From contig JAFSCJ010000015.1 in assembly GCA_017436845.1 (NCBI GenBank), forward strand, positions 1 to 64,000: 64,000 nt of DNA, written 5' to 3'. Source of the DNA: Muribaculaceae bacterium. Lineage in GTDB: Bacteria; Bacteroidota; Bacteroidia; Bacteroidales; Muribaculaceae. Both the position numbers and the translations under genes were made by a program. Positions 46,959-56,377 of this stretch are shown here, piece after piece. Numbering within the stretch: the stretch's first letter is position 1; every line of letters starts with the position of its first letter. Under the pieces are notes generated by a model. The model did no database searches. It worked only from the letters and a program-made list of their open reading frames with translations, and was not told where the DNA came from.

Positions 46959-48167
46959 TCACTCCGTTATCATTTTCCCTTTCTCCTTTTTCATTTTGTT
47001 TTGGTAGAGATTGAGGTATTGTGAGGTCATTTGATTGATAGAATAATTATCGATTATGTGTTTTCTGCCGGTTGTAAAGTTTTGTCGATGTTCTTTTATA
47101 TGTGTGATAACATTGTAAACTTTAGATATATTGTCAATATCGACAACAATCCCGGAGTTAGATGTGATAGTTTCGGGAAGCGCTGTCGCATTATTGACAA
47201 TGACCGGCGTTCCACAAGCCATAGCCTCAATCGTTGTCATGCCAAATGTTTCTTCTCGTGATGGGTTGATAAAGACATCAGCCGAAGAATATATTTCAGC
47301 TAATTTCTTTGCAGAACGGAATTTCCCTATATGAGTGGTATTTTTGTGAAGTTGTAGCCTCTTTTTCAGTGTGATATCCCCTACTATTATAATCTCCTCA
47401 TTGGGGGAGATTTTATTGGCAAGATGATTAAAGAATTCAATATTTTTGTTTTCTCCCCAATGTGATGCAACTCCAAGTATTCGGAATTTTCCATTTGAAG
47501 GATGAGGCATTGCTTTGAAAATTTCGGAGTCAATTCCGTTGTGAATAACTTCTATGGGATATTTATTTAAATAAGATTGTTTGAGCTCATTAGCAAGCCA
47601 GTTAGAAACAGCAACGATTGTAAGGTTGGGCAAAGAAGAGAATAATTCGCGTTTTAACTCAAAGTTGCGTTTTGATTGAGACGATATACTACGTGGATAT
47701 GTATATGAATACTTGCAATCACGACAGCCATTCTTCCATTTATCACATCCATTAGCCGAATAGTGACAACAATGTCCGGTAATTGCCCAGCAGTCATGCA
47801 TAGTCCACACGACAGGAATATCGCTATCCTTCAACCAACGCATTAATAACGGATAGTTAACATAATGTCCGTGAATGTTGTGCAAGTGTATAATATCGGG
47901 ATTAAACGACTCTAATTGTGCTATTAGCTTTTTTGTGGCATTTATGGAATGTAGTCCTTCAGAGTCGGAAATTCTGCTTTTGAGAGTGTGAATAATAGCG
48001 TTGCAAGTAGAGCTGATTTTGTAAGAATTAGGTATAGACGACTCCCCACGCCCGTATGTAACAAGAGACTCTCCCCCCGTTCTTAAAATTGCATCGCTTA
48101 TATTTAGCATTATGCGCCCGGGTGCATTGTTTTGTGTTGCGACAGTATTTATACTTGCTACTCTCAT
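46959..48167 (-). CDS. Glycosyltransferase family 4
   Basis: A predicted cytoplasmic GT-B enzyme that transfers a sugar from a nucleotide donor during polysaccharide or glycan assembly. The N-terminal acceptor domain shows VATQNNAPGRIMLNISDAI and PDIIHLHNIHGHYVNYPLLM, with a Cys-rich loop CCHYSANGCDKWKNGCRDC. The C-terminal donor domain has NGIDSEIFK and the GT4 block REETFGMTTIEAMACGTPVI, with the conserved Glu pair. It stands alone, away from a glycan locus, and shares a palindromic intergenic region with a divergent secreted-protein gene. The acceptor is unknown. Confidence 0.92.
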   Translation of the reverse strand: MRVASINTVATQNNAPGRIMLNISDAILRTGGESLVTYGRGESSIPNSYKISSTCNAIIHTLKSRISDSEGLHSINATKKLIAQLESFNPDIIHLHNIHGHYVNYPLLMRWLKDSDIPVVWTMHDCWAITGHCCHYSANGCDKWKNGCRDCKYSYTYPRSISSQSKRNFELKRELFSSLPNLTIVAVSNWLANELKQSYLNKYPIEVIHNGIDSEIFKAMPHPSNGKFRILGVASHWGENKNIEFFNHLANKISPNEEIIIVGDITLKKRLQLHKNTTHIGKFRSAKKLAEIYSSADVFINPSREETFGMTTIEAMACGTPVIVNNATALPETITSNSGIVVDIDNISKVYNVITHIKEHRQNFTTGRKHIIDNYSINQMTSQYLNLYQNKMKKEKGKMITE

Positions 48168-48172
48168 GCTTG

Positions 48173-48180
48173 CAAACTTA
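48173..48180 (-). promoter_or_regulatory. Promoter -7 element (TAAGTTTG) for the glycosyltransferase
   Basis: The minus strand reads TAAGTTTG and ends 5 nt before the start codon, so the transcript may have almost no leader. Confidence 0.5.
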
Positions 48181-48188
48181 CTAAAAAA

Positions 48189-48206
48189 TCTGATAAATTT
48201 ATCAGA
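48189..48206. promoter_or_regulatory. 18-bp perfect palindrome between divergent promoters (candidate operator)
   Basis: TCTGATAAATTTATCAGA is its own reverse complement. It lies between two identical, divergently placed TAAGTTTG elements (48173-48180 minus, 48235-48242 plus) and would cover the spacer or -33 region of the minus promoter. No T-run follows on either side. Confidence 0.6.
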
Positions 48207-48234
48207 TAGACAATAATAATCGCTATTTTTTTCG

Positions 48235-48242
48235 TAAGTTTG
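48235..48242 (+). promoter_or_regulatory. Promoter -7 element (TAAGTTTG) for the type B secreted protein
   Basis: TAAGTTTG lies 19 nt before the start codon of the downstream gene, in the mirror position to the minus-strand element. Confidence 0.55.
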
Positions 48243-48261
48243 TAAGATTAATTGTTTTGGA

Positions 48262-49593
48262 ATGGAAAGATTTATATTTTCTATAGTTTTGTCGCTTATA
48301 ACTGCGGTATTCAGTTATTCGGCATCAGTTTCATTTGTTGGTAATAGTAAGCCTGTTATTGCAGAAAAGCCAGCTATATCAACCGGTTTAAATGATTTGT
48401 TTGTACTATATAATCTCAATGGTGTCTCAGCTCAATATAAAGCATCTTCGTCGTCAAATGTAACTTGGTATAAATATAGTAATCTTGGGGGAGGATATGC
48501 CGAAGTTGTTCCATCAATTAAGCAAGGTGATGTGTATACATTGTCAAACCTTGAGGGGGATATGGGGTATATTATTGAAGAAGGTGTCAATCGTTACTAT
48601 TTTTGGGTAGTTGATTATTCTAAGCATTGTTTTGATATTGAGGCACTAAATGTTGCTTCTGAACAGGAGTGTGATGTTATGGCATTGATTCCGGTGGGTT
48701 ATGGTGATGAGATAAAATATTATACTATAAATGGTCAAGCAAAGGAATTGGACCGAGATATTGAAATTGCTTATAATACATTGCAATGGAATGATGATGC
48801 CGGCATGTATAATCAAGTTGAGGTAGTAGAGACATTTGCCCATTTGAATGAAACAATGCGAGTTCCGTCTCCTTTGTGTAATACAGACTTTACGATTATA
48901 GGTGACAGATTTTTAGAGGTTTGGGGTGAAACAACTTCGGCAACCAGTCAGTTTTATACAGCTATCGCTGTGTCGGCTCACATTACTGCAAATCAGACAA
49001 TAAGAGAAAATGATAATGAAAAGAAAGATGAAGCTACGCTTGGAGGCTCAGCTCCAGTGGAAATAGAATTTTCGGCTGTTTGTAGTGATGCTGTGGTCTT
49101 TACGGAATGGCAATTTGCTACTGATGCGGAATTTGAAAACATTACGTTGCGCATGAATGAACTTGTCGTTCCTCACGTGTTTCGCGAGCAAGGAACTACC
49201 TATGTGCGTTTCGTAGCGAGCAATGATGCCGGAACATGTGATTACTTTAGTGATACATATGAGGTGTTTATTGGAGCATCAAGTATCGACTGCCCAAATG
49301 CTTTTTCGCCGGAAGCGAGTGAGGGGATAAACGATGAATGGAAGGTGAGTTACAAATCAATTATATCATTTGAGTGTTATATATTTAATCGTTGGGGCAT
49401 AAAAGTTGCTGAATTAAATGACCCTTCTCAAGGATGGGATGGGAAACACAATGGAAAGTATGTGCCGGCAGGAGTATATTATTATGTAATAAAAGCAGAG
49501 GGCGCAGATGGTCGCCATTATGACCTCAAAGGAGATATAAATATAATTAAGTATAAATATAGTGGAGCAAGTTCAACCGCTCCAACAGAATAA
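48262..49593 (+). CDS. Secreted protein with a gliding-type (CHU_C, type B) C-terminal domain
   Basis: Exported by Sec and probably sorted by the type IX system. It has a signal peptide (FSIVLSLITAVFSYSAS). The middle 300 residues are beta-rich without a recognised domain; an Ig-like module is visible around 265-340 (CSDAVVFTEWQFATDAEF, CDYFSDTYEVF). The last ~90 residues match the gliding-associated C-terminal domain: CPNAFSPEASEGINDEW, FNRWGIKVAEL, GWDGKHNGKYVPAGVYYYVI, DLKGDINII. It is followed within 5 nt by a lytic transglycosylase gene. The passenger function is unknown. Confidence 0.85.
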   Translation: MERFIFSIVLSLITAVFSYSASVSFVGNSKPVIAEKPAISTGLNDLFVLYNLNGVSAQYKASSSSNVTWYKYSNLGGGYAEVVPSIKQGDVYTLSNLEGDMGYIIEEGVNRYYFWVVDYSKHCFDIEALNVASEQECDVMALIPVGYGDEIKYYTINGQAKELDRDIEIAYNTLQWNDDAGMYNQVEVVETFAHLNETMRVPSPLCNTDFTIIGDRFLEVWGETTSATSQFYTAIAVSAHITANQTIRENDNEKKDEATLGGSAPVEIEFSAVCSDAVVFTEWQFATDAEFENITLRMNELVVPHVFREQGTTYVRFVASNDAGTCDYFSDTYEVFIGASSIDCPNAFSPEASEGINDEWKVSYKSIISFECYIFNRWGIKVAELNDPSQGWDGKHNGKYVPAGVYYYVIKAEGADGRHYDLKGDINIIKYKYSGASSTAPTE

Positions 49594-49598
49594 TTATT

Positions 49599-50540
49599 AT
49601 GATAAAACAATTAATTGTAATCATGGCAGCTACGATTGTTGCCATTCCTATATGTGCCAATGACGAGATTTTTTCGATTGTAGAAAATCCTGAAATCCCG
49701 ACAAAAATAGAATTTGCAGGACAAATGATATCATTTGATAGAATAGATATGTATGAGAGACTCGATAGAGAGTTAACATCAATGATATATACTCATGGTA
49801 CTACCCTATTGCTAATAAAACGAGCAAATAAATACTTTCCTATTCTTGCACCCATATTGAAAAAACACAGAGTGCCTCTTGATATTTTATATCTTGCATG
49901 TATTGAAAGTACATTGAATATAAGAGCTTATTCTCCGGCTAAAGCGGCAGGATTATGGCAGTTTATTGCATCAACGGGAAAACAATATGGTCTTGAAATA
50001 AACGATTATGTAGATGAACGTTATCATATAGAAAAAGCAACAGATGCCGCTTGTCGATATTTGAAGAAAGCTTATAATGAATATGGTAATTGGGAAACGG
50101 TTATGGTTTCATATAATGCAGGTCGTGCCGGAATTTCAAAGCGACTTGAAACTCAAATGGAAACATCCTCTTTTGATTTGCATTTAGTAGATGAAACATC
50201 TCGATATGTATTTCGTATAATTGCAGCTAAGTTGATATTGGAAAATCCAACAAAATATGGGTTCCGTTTATCTCGCAATCAATTATACCAACCTATAGAA
50301 TACAAAACTGTTGAGGTAACAGAATCAGTTGATGATTGGGCAGTATGGGCAAAAAAACATGGTATAACTTATGCTCAACTACGCGAACATAATCCGTGGA
50401 TACGTTCAACTAAATTAGTGAACGAAACGACTAAAAAACGAACTGCAAAAACGTATAAAGTAAAAATTCCATTAAAAAAATCATTATATCGTTCGTCTCA
50501 AGGAATAAAAGTTTATAATGAAAATTGGGTTGTAGAATGA
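49599..50540 (+). CDS. Lytic murein transglycosylase, SLT/MltD-like
   Basis: Cleaves peptidoglycan glycan strands in the periplasm. It has a signal peptide (IMAATIVAIPICA). The SLT domain covers about residues 85-215: catalytic Glu in LACIESTLNIRAYSPAKAAG, then LWQFIASTGKQYGL and YNAGRAGI. The C-terminal ~70 residues (VDDWAVWAKKHGITYAQLRE HNPW) look like a LysM-like wall-binding module, less certain. It overlaps uvrA by 4 nt (ATGA). Confidence 0.92.
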   Translation: MIKQLIVIMAATIVAIPICANDEIFSIVENPEIPTKIEFAGQMISFDRIDMYERLDRELTSMIYTHGTTLLLIKRANKYFPILAPILKKHRVPLDILYLACIESTLNIRAYSPAKAAGLWQFIASTGKQYGLEINDYVDERYHIEKATDAACRYLKKAYNEYGNWETVMVSYNAGRAGISKRLETQMETSSFDLHLVDETSRYVFRIIAAKLILENPTKYGFRLSRNQLYQPIEYKTVEVTESVDDWAVWAKKHGITYAQLREHNPWIRSTKLVNETTKKRTAKTYKVKIPLKKSLYRSSQGIKVYNENWVVE

Positions 50541-53386
50541 GCGAAAATTTAGATGAAAATATAATGTCAGATGATTATGTAAATGCTGTTTCTGTAATAG
50601 GGGCAAGAGTTCATAATCTGAAAAATATTGATGTAACTATCCCTCATAATAAGTTAACAGTTATTACTGGGTTGAGTGGTAGTGGTAAATCCTCGTTGGC
50701 ATTTGATACTATATTTGCAGAGGGACAACGTCGTTATATCGAAACATTTTCTTCTTATGCTCGTAATATGCTTGGAACGTTAGAACGTCCTGATGTTGAC
50801 AATATTTCCGGGCTATGTCCTGTAATTGCCATTGAGCAGAAAACAATAAATCGCAATCCTCGCAGTACGATTGGAACAACAACAGAAATATATGACTATC
50901 TTCGACTATTGTTTGCTCGTATTGGTGTAGCTCGTAGTTATATATCAGGTGAGCCCATGATTAAATATACTGAAGAAAAGATTGTAAATCTCATTCTTGA
51001 AAAGTATTCAGGACGAAAGGTATATATATTATCCCCGATTGTAAAAAACCGCAAAGGTCATTACAAAGAGTTATTTGAACAATTGCGAAAGAAAGGTTAT
51101 TTGACAGTTAGAGTTGATGGTGAATTGCGAGAAATTGTTTTTGGAATGAAGCTTGATCGCTATAAAAACCACTCAATAGAACTTGTTATAGACCGATTGA
51201 AAGTTTCTGATAACGATGCATCTCGATTGTCCGATACGGTGAGAAATGCGTTGAAACAAGGAGGAAAGCAATTAATGGTTTATGATGTTGAGAGTGATGG
51301 CATAGGATATTATAGCCAAATGTTGATGGATCCTGTGAGTGGAATCTCCTACCGAGAGCCAGCTCCTCATAATTTTTCATTTAACTCTCCACATGGGGCA
51401 TGTGAATGTTGCAAGGGGTTGGGATTTGTCAATATTGTTGACAAAGCAAAGATTATTCCAAATGGGGAAATTTCTATATATGATGGGGGTATTGTTCCAT
51501 TAGGTAAATACAAAAATTCAATGATATTTTGGCAAATAACTGCAATTTGTGAAAAATATGGTCATACGATAAAAACTCCTATTAAAGATATATGTGAGGA
51601 AGCTATAAATGATATACTCAATGGAACAAATGAACGTTTGGCAATCAAAACAGAGACATTGAGTACTTCAAATTATTTTATGAGTTATGAAGGGCTAGTA
51701 AAATATATTGAAATGCAACAAAATGAGGATGCTTCGTCTGCGGCTCAAAAATGGAGTGGCCAATTTTTCTCTCGAGCTACATGCCCGGAATGTAAAGGTG
51801 ATAGATTGAATAAAGAAGCTCTACATTTCTTTATTGGGAACAAGAATATTGCGGATCTTGCTCAACTTGATATTTCTGATTTGTATCAATGGTCGTTGAC
51901 AGTTGAAGAGTCGTTGACAAAACAACAAGTGGTGATTGCTCATGAGATTTTAAAGGAAATACGTACTCGTTTGAACTTCTTGGTCGATGTGGGGTTGGAT
52001 TATCTTTCACTAAATAGAAACTCCGCAACTCTTTCAGGTGGAGAGAGTCAACGTATACGTCTTGCAACGCAACTGGGGTCAGAATTGGTTAATGTTTTAT
52101 ATATTCTTGATGAACCGAGCATTGGATTGCATCAAAAAGATAACAGACGACTAATTGATTCATTGAAAAAATTGCGAGATGCTGATAACTCGATTATTGT
52201 TGTTGAGCATGATAAAGATATTATGCTTGAGGCTGATTATATTGTAGATATAGGTCCAAAAGCTGGGCGTAAAGGTGGAGAGGTTGTATTTGCCGGCACA
52301 CCTAAAGATATGTTAAAAACCAACACGTTGACTGCTAAATATCTTAATGGCGATAAGGAGATAGAAATACCATTGCGCCGTCGTTATGGTAATGGTAAAA
52401 CAATAACAATAAAAAATTGCAGAGGAAATAATTTGAAAAACGTTACATTAACATTGCCATTAGGTGCATTTGTATGTATTGCCGGTGTGTCAGGTAGTGG
52501 AAAATCTTCATTAATTAATGCGACTTTACAACCAATATTGAGTAAAATTTTCTATCGTTCAAATCAAGAACCTCTACCCTATGATGAAATTTTAGGGGTA
52601 GAAAATATAGATAAAGTGGTAACTGTTGATCAGTCTCCATTAGGTCGTTCACCACGATCTAATCCAGCAACATATACAGGTGTATTTTCAGATATAAGAA
52701 CGTTATTTGTAAATCTCCCTGAAGCTAAAATACGTGGTTACAAACCAGGTCGTTTCTCCTTTAATGTATCAGGTGGAAGATGTGAGACGTGTAATGGAAA
52801 TGGGTATAAGACTATAGAGATGAACTTTTTGCCTGATGTTCTTGTCCCATGTGAAACATGTGGTGGACGTCGTTATAATAGAGAAACGCTTGAGGTGCGC
52901 TTTAAAGGGAAATCAATAGCAGATGTATTAGATATGACTATAAATCAAGCGGTTGATTTCTTTACAGGAATACCCACTATTCTGAATAAAATTAAGGTAT
53001 TGCAAGATATTGGGCTTGGGTATATAAAATTAGGTCAACCATCAAGTACTCTTTCAGGTGGAGAAAATCAACGAGTTAAACTTGCAACGGAGTTATCTAA
53101 AAAAGACACTGGGAAAACGTTATTTATTCTTGATGAGCCAACTACAGGATTGCACTTTGAGGATATAAATATATTACTTGGAGTATTGAATAGACTTGTA
53201 GATAAAGGAAATACCGTACTTGTGATTGAACATAATTTAGATGTAATAAAGAGTGCAGATTATGTAATTGATATGGGCCCGGGAGGAGGGAAAAATGGAG
53301 GGAATATCATAGCAATAGGAACACCTGAACAAATTGTAGCAGGAGATTCTCCTACTGCGCCTTACATTGCATCTGAATTAAAATAA
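50537..53386 (+). CDS. uvrA: UvrABC excision nuclease subunit A
   Basis: A DNA-damage-sensing ATPase of nucleotide excision repair. It has two ABC modules: Walker A motifs GLSGSGKSSLAFDTIFAEG and GVSGSGKSSLINATL, signatures LSGGESQRIRLA and LSGGENQRVKLA. Zinc modules are CECCKGLGF with CPECKGDRL, and CETCNGNGY with CETCGGRRY. At 949 residues it is full length. The ATG at 50537, overlapping the previous stop, is preferred over an upstream TTG at 50525. Confidence 0.97.
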   Translation: MSENLDENIMSDDYVNAVSVIGARVHNLKNIDVTIPHNKLTVITGLSGSGKSSLAFDTIFAEGQRRYIETFSSYARNMLGTLERPDVDNISGLCPVIAIEQKTINRNPRSTIGTTTEIYDYLRLLFARIGVARSYISGEPMIKYTEEKIVNLILEKYSGRKVYILSPIVKNRKGHYKELFEQLRKKGYLTVRVDGELREIVFGMKLDRYKNHSIELVIDRLKVSDNDASRLSDTVRNALKQGGKQLMVYDVESDGIGYYSQMLMDPVSGISYREPAPHNFSFNSPHGACECCKGLGFVNIVDKAKIIPNGEISIYDGGIVPLGKYKNSMIFWQITAICEKYGHTIKTPIKDICEEAINDILNGTNERLAIKTETLSTSNYFMSYEGLVKYIEMQQNEDASSAAQKWSGQFFSRATCPECKGDRLNKEALHFFIGNKNIADLAQLDISDLYQWSLTVEESLTKQQVVIAHEILKEIRTRLNFLVDVGLDYLSLNRNSATLSGGESQRIRLATQLGSELVNVLYILDEPSIGLHQKDNRRLIDSLKKLRDADNSIIVVEHDKDIMLEADYIVDIGPKAGRKGGEVVFAGTPKDMLKTNTLTAKYLNGDKEIEIPLRRRYGNGKTITIKNCRGNNLKNVTLTLPLGAFVCIAGVSGSGKSSLINATLQPILSKIFYRSNQEPLPYDEILGVENIDKVVTVDQSPLGRSPRSNPATYTGVFSDIRTLFVNLPEAKIRGYKPGRFSFNVSGGRCETCNGNGYKTIEMNFLPDVLVPCETCGGRRYNRETLEVRFKGKSIADVLDMTINQAVDFFTGIPTILNKIKVLQDIGLGYIKLGQPSSTLSGGENQRVKLATELSKKDTGKTLFILDEPTTGLHFEDINILLGVLNRLVDKGNTVLVIEHNLDVIKSADYVIDMGPGGGKNGGNIIAIGTPEQIVAGDSPTAPYIASELK

Positions 53387-53423
53387 GAAATTTGATTATT
53401 CTCTTTGGAGTGAGAGATTAATG

Positions 53424-53454
53424 TTGTGTATTTAATTAAAAATTTGTAACTTTG
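53424..53454 (+). promoter_or_regulatory. Promoter for rplY-pth-S4 (TTG-N20-TAACTTTG)
   Basis: TAACTTTG (53447-53454) with TTG (53424-53426) 20 nt upstream. The rplY ATG is 91 nt downstream, giving a leader of about 85 nt with no fold I recognise. Confidence 0.6.
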
Positions 53455-53544
53455 CAGTCGCTTTTTAGCATCCCGTGTGATGGGAAATTAAGGAGCAGTA
53501 AATAACACTTAATTTTTAGTAACACATCAAATTTTAAAAAAACA

Positions 53545-54192
53545 ATGAAAGTATTTCAATTAGTAGCTGAGCCTCGCACAGATCTTGGCAAAAAAGCAAC
53601 AAAAGCACTTCGTGTTGAAAACAAAATCCCTGCAGTTCTTAATGGTGGTGAACTTGTAGATCTTCCTTATGCAGGAACACTTAAAGCAGGTGAAAAAGTA
53701 GTAGAAATTGCAAATGGCAAAGGTCTTATCACTACAGACCTTGTTGTTTCTCTTGATTCTGTTCGCAAACTCATCTACACTCCTGATATTTTTGCTATCG
53801 AACTTACTGTTAATGGAGAAAAGAAAATGGCTGTTCTTAAAGACATCCAATTCCACCCAGTAAAAGATTCAATTCTTCACATTGACTTCCTTGAAGTAAA
53901 TGACAAGAAACCTGTAACTATTGAAGTTCCTGTTAAGCTTGAAGGTCACGCAGAAGGTGTTAAAGCCGGTGGTAAGTTGACATTATCAATGAAGAAAATC
54001 AAAGTTAAAGCAATCTATAGCAATATTCCAGAACGTGTAGTTATCAATGTTGATAATCTAGGTCTTGGTAAATCACTTCAAATCGGAGAACTTAATTTCG
54101 AAGGTCTTGAATTGATGAATGCTAAGAATGCTGTTGTTTGTGCAGTTCAGTTGACTCGTGCCGCTCGTGGTGCTGCTGCCGCTAAAAAATAA
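53545..54192 (+). CDS. rplY: 50S ribosomal protein L25 (general stress protein Ctc form)
   Basis: Binds 5S rRNA in the large ribosomal subunit. The 215 residues are the two-domain Ctc form: N-terminal L25 domain (LGKKATKALRVENKIPAVLNG to about 95), then the beta-rich C-terminal domain (VTIEVPVKLEGHAEGVKAGG). It ends in a basic Ala-rich tail (AARGAAAAKK). Pth follows after 7 nt, the usual pairing. Confidence 0.96.
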   Translation: MKVFQLVAEPRTDLGKKATKALRVENKIPAVLNGGELVDLPYAGTLKAGEKVVEIANGKGLITTDLVVSLDSVRKLIYTPDIFAIELTVNGEKKMAVLKDIQFHPVKDSILHIDFLEVNDKKPVTIEVPVKLEGHAEGVKAGGKLTLSMKKIKVKAIYSNIPERVVINVDNLGLGKSLQIGELNFEGLELMNAKNAVVCAVQLTRAARGAAAAKK

Positions 54193-54199
54193 TTTATAG

Positions 54200-54763
54200 A
54201 TGAAATATCTAATTGTGGGGCTTGGTAATATCGGTGATGAATACCGAAATACTCGCCACAACATAGGTTTTAAAATATTGGATGCCTTTGCTGAGGCATC
54301 CAATATTTCTTTTGCAACTGAACGATATGGCGATGTTGCTCGTGTACGTGTTAAAAATAAACAGTTGGTTTTGCTTAAACCATCAACTTATATGAATTTG
54401 AGTGGCAATGCTGTGCGTTATTGGAAAGAGAAAGAAGGAATTGAACTTAATCACATTCTTGTTCTTGTTGATGATTTAGCCCTACCCTATGGAACTATAC
54501 GCATAAAAGGTCAAGGGAGTGATGCCGGACACAATGGACTAAAAAATATCGCTGAAATGCTTGGAACAAGTGCATACCCACGCTTACGATTTGGAATAGG
54601 TAATGATTTCCCTCGTGGTTACCAAATAGATTATGTCTTAGGTTCGTTCACTATTGAGGAGCGTAATAAAATGCCTGAACGATTGAATGTCGCAATTGAT
54701 GCAATAAAGTCTTTTTGTTTGGCAGGTATTCAAATAACAATGAATACATATAATAACAAGTAA
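54200..54763 (+). CDS. pth: Peptidyl-tRNA hydrolase
   Basis: Recycles peptidyl-tRNA released from stalled ribosomes. The 187 residues show [21 protein letters not shown] (the His is catalytic), [13 protein letters not shown], and DDLALPYG with [12 protein letters not shown] (second conserved Asn/His region). It is flanked by rplY and an S4-domain gene 3 nt away. Confidence 0.98.
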   Translation: MKYLIVGLGNIGDEYRNTRHNIGFKILDAFAEASNISFATERYGDVARVRVKNKQLVLLKPSTYMNLSGNAVRYWKEKEGIELNHILVLVDDLALPYGTIRIKGQGSDAGHNGLKNIAEMLGTSAYPRLRFGIGNDFPRGYQIDYVLGSFTIEERNKMPERLNVAIDAIKSFCLAGIQITMNTYNNK

Positions 54764-54766
54764 AAG

Positions 54767-55204
54767 ATGGCGAAAGATGAAGAGCGTATAGACAAATGGC
54801 TATGGGCAATGCGCATTTTTAAAACTCGCACTATAGCTACAGAAGCGTGCAAAAAAGGTCGAATAACTATTGGGGATTCTGAAAACGGAGTTATTATAAA
54901 ACCATCGCGCACCATTAAGGTTGGAGATATTATAAATGTACGCAAACCTCCAATAACCTATACATTTAGAGTTAAGGCTCTAACAGAAAATCGCTTGGGC
55001 GCAAAACTTGTTCCTGAATATTTAGATAATATCACTCCACAATCTCAATATGATTTGCTTGAAGTAGTAAAAATCAGCGGATTTATAGACAGACGCAAAG
55101 GGCTTGGACGTCCAACAAAACGAGAAGGTCGAGAATTGGCTCGTTTTACTCAAGATGTTTATGACGATGGATGGGATTTTGATGATCTTGAAGACGATGA
55201 ATAA
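54767..55204 (+). CDS. S4-domain RNA-binding protein (HslR/Hsp15-like)
   Basis: A small RNA-binding protein; Hsp15 in E. coli binds stalled 50S subunits carrying peptidyl-tRNA, which fits the neighbour pth. The S4 domain is residues 6-65 (RIDKWLWAMRIFKTRT, EACKKGRITIG, GDIINVRK). A basic segment follows (RRKGLGRPTKREGREL), and the end is acidic (DFDDLEDDE). The stop codon lies inside its terminator hairpin. Confidence 0.92.
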   Translation: MAKDEERIDKWLWAMRIFKTRTIATEACKKGRITIGDSENGVIIKPSRTIKVGDIINVRKPPITYTFRVKALTENRLGAKLVPEYLDNITPQSQYDLLEVVKISGFIDRRKGLGRPTKREGRELARFTQDVYDDGWDFDDLEDDE

Positions 55205-55221
55205 ATTTCATCGTCTTTTTT
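55191..55221 (+). terminator. Terminator overlapping the end of the S4 gene
   Basis: An 11-bp stem, AAGACGATGAA (55191-55201) and TTCATCGTCTT (55207-55217), then a run of T. The stem includes the last codons of the gene. The facing folE gene ends at 55220. Confidence 0.85.
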
Positions 55222-55798
55222 ATATTTTTATAGATTCAAAAAATTGATTACGTAAATCAACATCTTTTTCAAAATCTCCCATATACTCAATTGTTGTTGT
55301 TGAAGAATCTTGTTTTTCTACTCCTCGCATTTTCATACATAAATGTTGAGCATTGCACACTACAATAACACCATTTGCCGATAAAGTATTATATATTTCC
55401 CTACATACTTCTGTCGTAAGGCGTTCTTGTACCTGTAATCTACGAGCAAATACATCTACGACTCGAGCAAGTTTGCTAAGCCCAATCATATTTCCGTTGG
55501 GAATATATCCAATTGAAATGCGGCCAAAGAATGGAAGAATATGATGCTCACAAAAAGAATAAAACTCAATATCTTTTACGATAACCATTTTTGATCCCGC
55601 ATATTCAAAAATTGCTTGATGCATTACCTCGGTGGGGTTTTGTCGATAGCCATTTGTCGCATAGTATAATGCTTTTGCTGCTCGTAATGGTGTTTTCTTT
55701 AAACCTTCACGCGTTACATCCTCACCTAAAAGTTCTATAATATTTTCAAAATGAGATGCTATCTTGTTAATAACATCATTATCGTATTGAATATCCAT
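55220..55798 (-). CDS. folE: GTP cyclohydrolase I
   Basis: Converts GTP to dihydroneopterin triphosphate, the first step of folate synthesis. The 192 residues have the zinc ligands in FCEHHILPFFGRISIGYIP (Cys, His) and CNAQHLCMKMRG (Cys), plus the GTP-binding region LSKLARVVDVFARRLQVQER. It is 8 nt after the SPOR gene on the same strand. Confidence 0.98.
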   Translation of the reverse strand: MDIQYDNDVINKIASHFENIIELLGEDVTREGLKKTPLRAAKALYYATNGYRQNPTEVMHQAIFEYAGSKMVIVKDIEFYSFCEHHILPFFGRISIGYIPNGNMIGLSKLARVVDVFARRLQVQERLTTEVCREIYNTLSANGVIVVCNAQHLCMKMRGVEKQDSSTTTIEYMGDFEKDVDLRNQFFESIKI

Positions 55799-55806
55799 CG
55801 AATTGT

Positions 55807-56295
55807 TTATTCTTTATCAATATAATTTATTCTATCTCTTACAACGCGGATTTCTTTGCTAAATTTTGGAAACTCTTCTTTGAGTTTAACGACAATGTCA
55901 TTGGCTTCTTCCAGAGTACGGAAATCCCCTACTCTTAGTCTCCAAAAAGGCGCATTGTAGGTAATATATGTGCGTAATTCTGGGAATTTTTCAGAGATAA
56001 GAAGAGATTTAGATTTTGCTTCGTTTTTTGCAGTGCGAGAATTGTTATCTGAGAATATTTGGATGCGATATCCTGAAATATATTGTTTCTCAACAGCATT
56101 ATCGTGACTTACATCAGTAATCTCAATTGCTTTGTTCAGTCTTGAACTTAATACAGCAGATTGAGTAATAGTACATTTACTATTTGATGTAATATTTTCA
56201 ACAATTGATATACTATCATTTGCTGTAATATAATTGGAGCTACAAATAAGATTAATGATGCCTAATCCCAATATTAATATTTTTTGACTCGCCAT
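55807..56295 (-). CDS. Exported SPOR-domain protein
   Basis: SPOR domains bind denuded peptidoglycan strands. The N-terminus has a hydrophobic signal (ILILGLGIINLICSSNY). Residues 74-162 form the SPOR domain: YRIQIFSDNNSRTAKNEAKS and WRLRVGDFRTLEEANDIVV. A Cys near residue 18 is not in a good lipobox. It has its own -7 element and sits between tpiA and folE, a neighbourhood typical of Bacteroidales. Confidence 0.88.
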   Translation of the reverse strand: MASQKILILGLGIINLICSSNYITANDSISIVENITSNSKCTITQSAVLSSRLNKAIEITDVSHDNAVEKQYISGYRIQIFSDNNSRTAKNEAKSKSLLISEKFPELRTYITYNAPFWRLRVGDFRTLEEANDIVVKLKEEFPKFSKEIRVVRDRINYIDKE

Positions 56296-56318
56296 TGATA
56301 GTTAATATAAATAGTTAA

Positions 56319-56350
56319 GGCTACAAAAATACAAAAAAAGATTCTTGTAG
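56319..56350 (-). promoter_or_regulatory. Promoter of the SPOR gene inside a hairpin after tpiA
   Basis: The minus strand reads TATTTTTG at 56324-56331, a -7 match about 29 nt before the SPOR start. The same stretch is bounded by GGCTACAA (56319-56326) and TTGTAGCC (56343-56350), which pair. The hairpin may serve as a weak tpiA terminator or as an operator. Confidence 0.45.
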
Positions 56351-56377
56351 CCCTAATATTTAATTTGAATTTCTTAA

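Noticed and set aside
56319..56350. Calling the hairpin after tpiA a full terminator
   Set aside because: The T-run is in the loop and not after the stem, and a promoter element for the next gene lies inside it; listed as regulatory instead.
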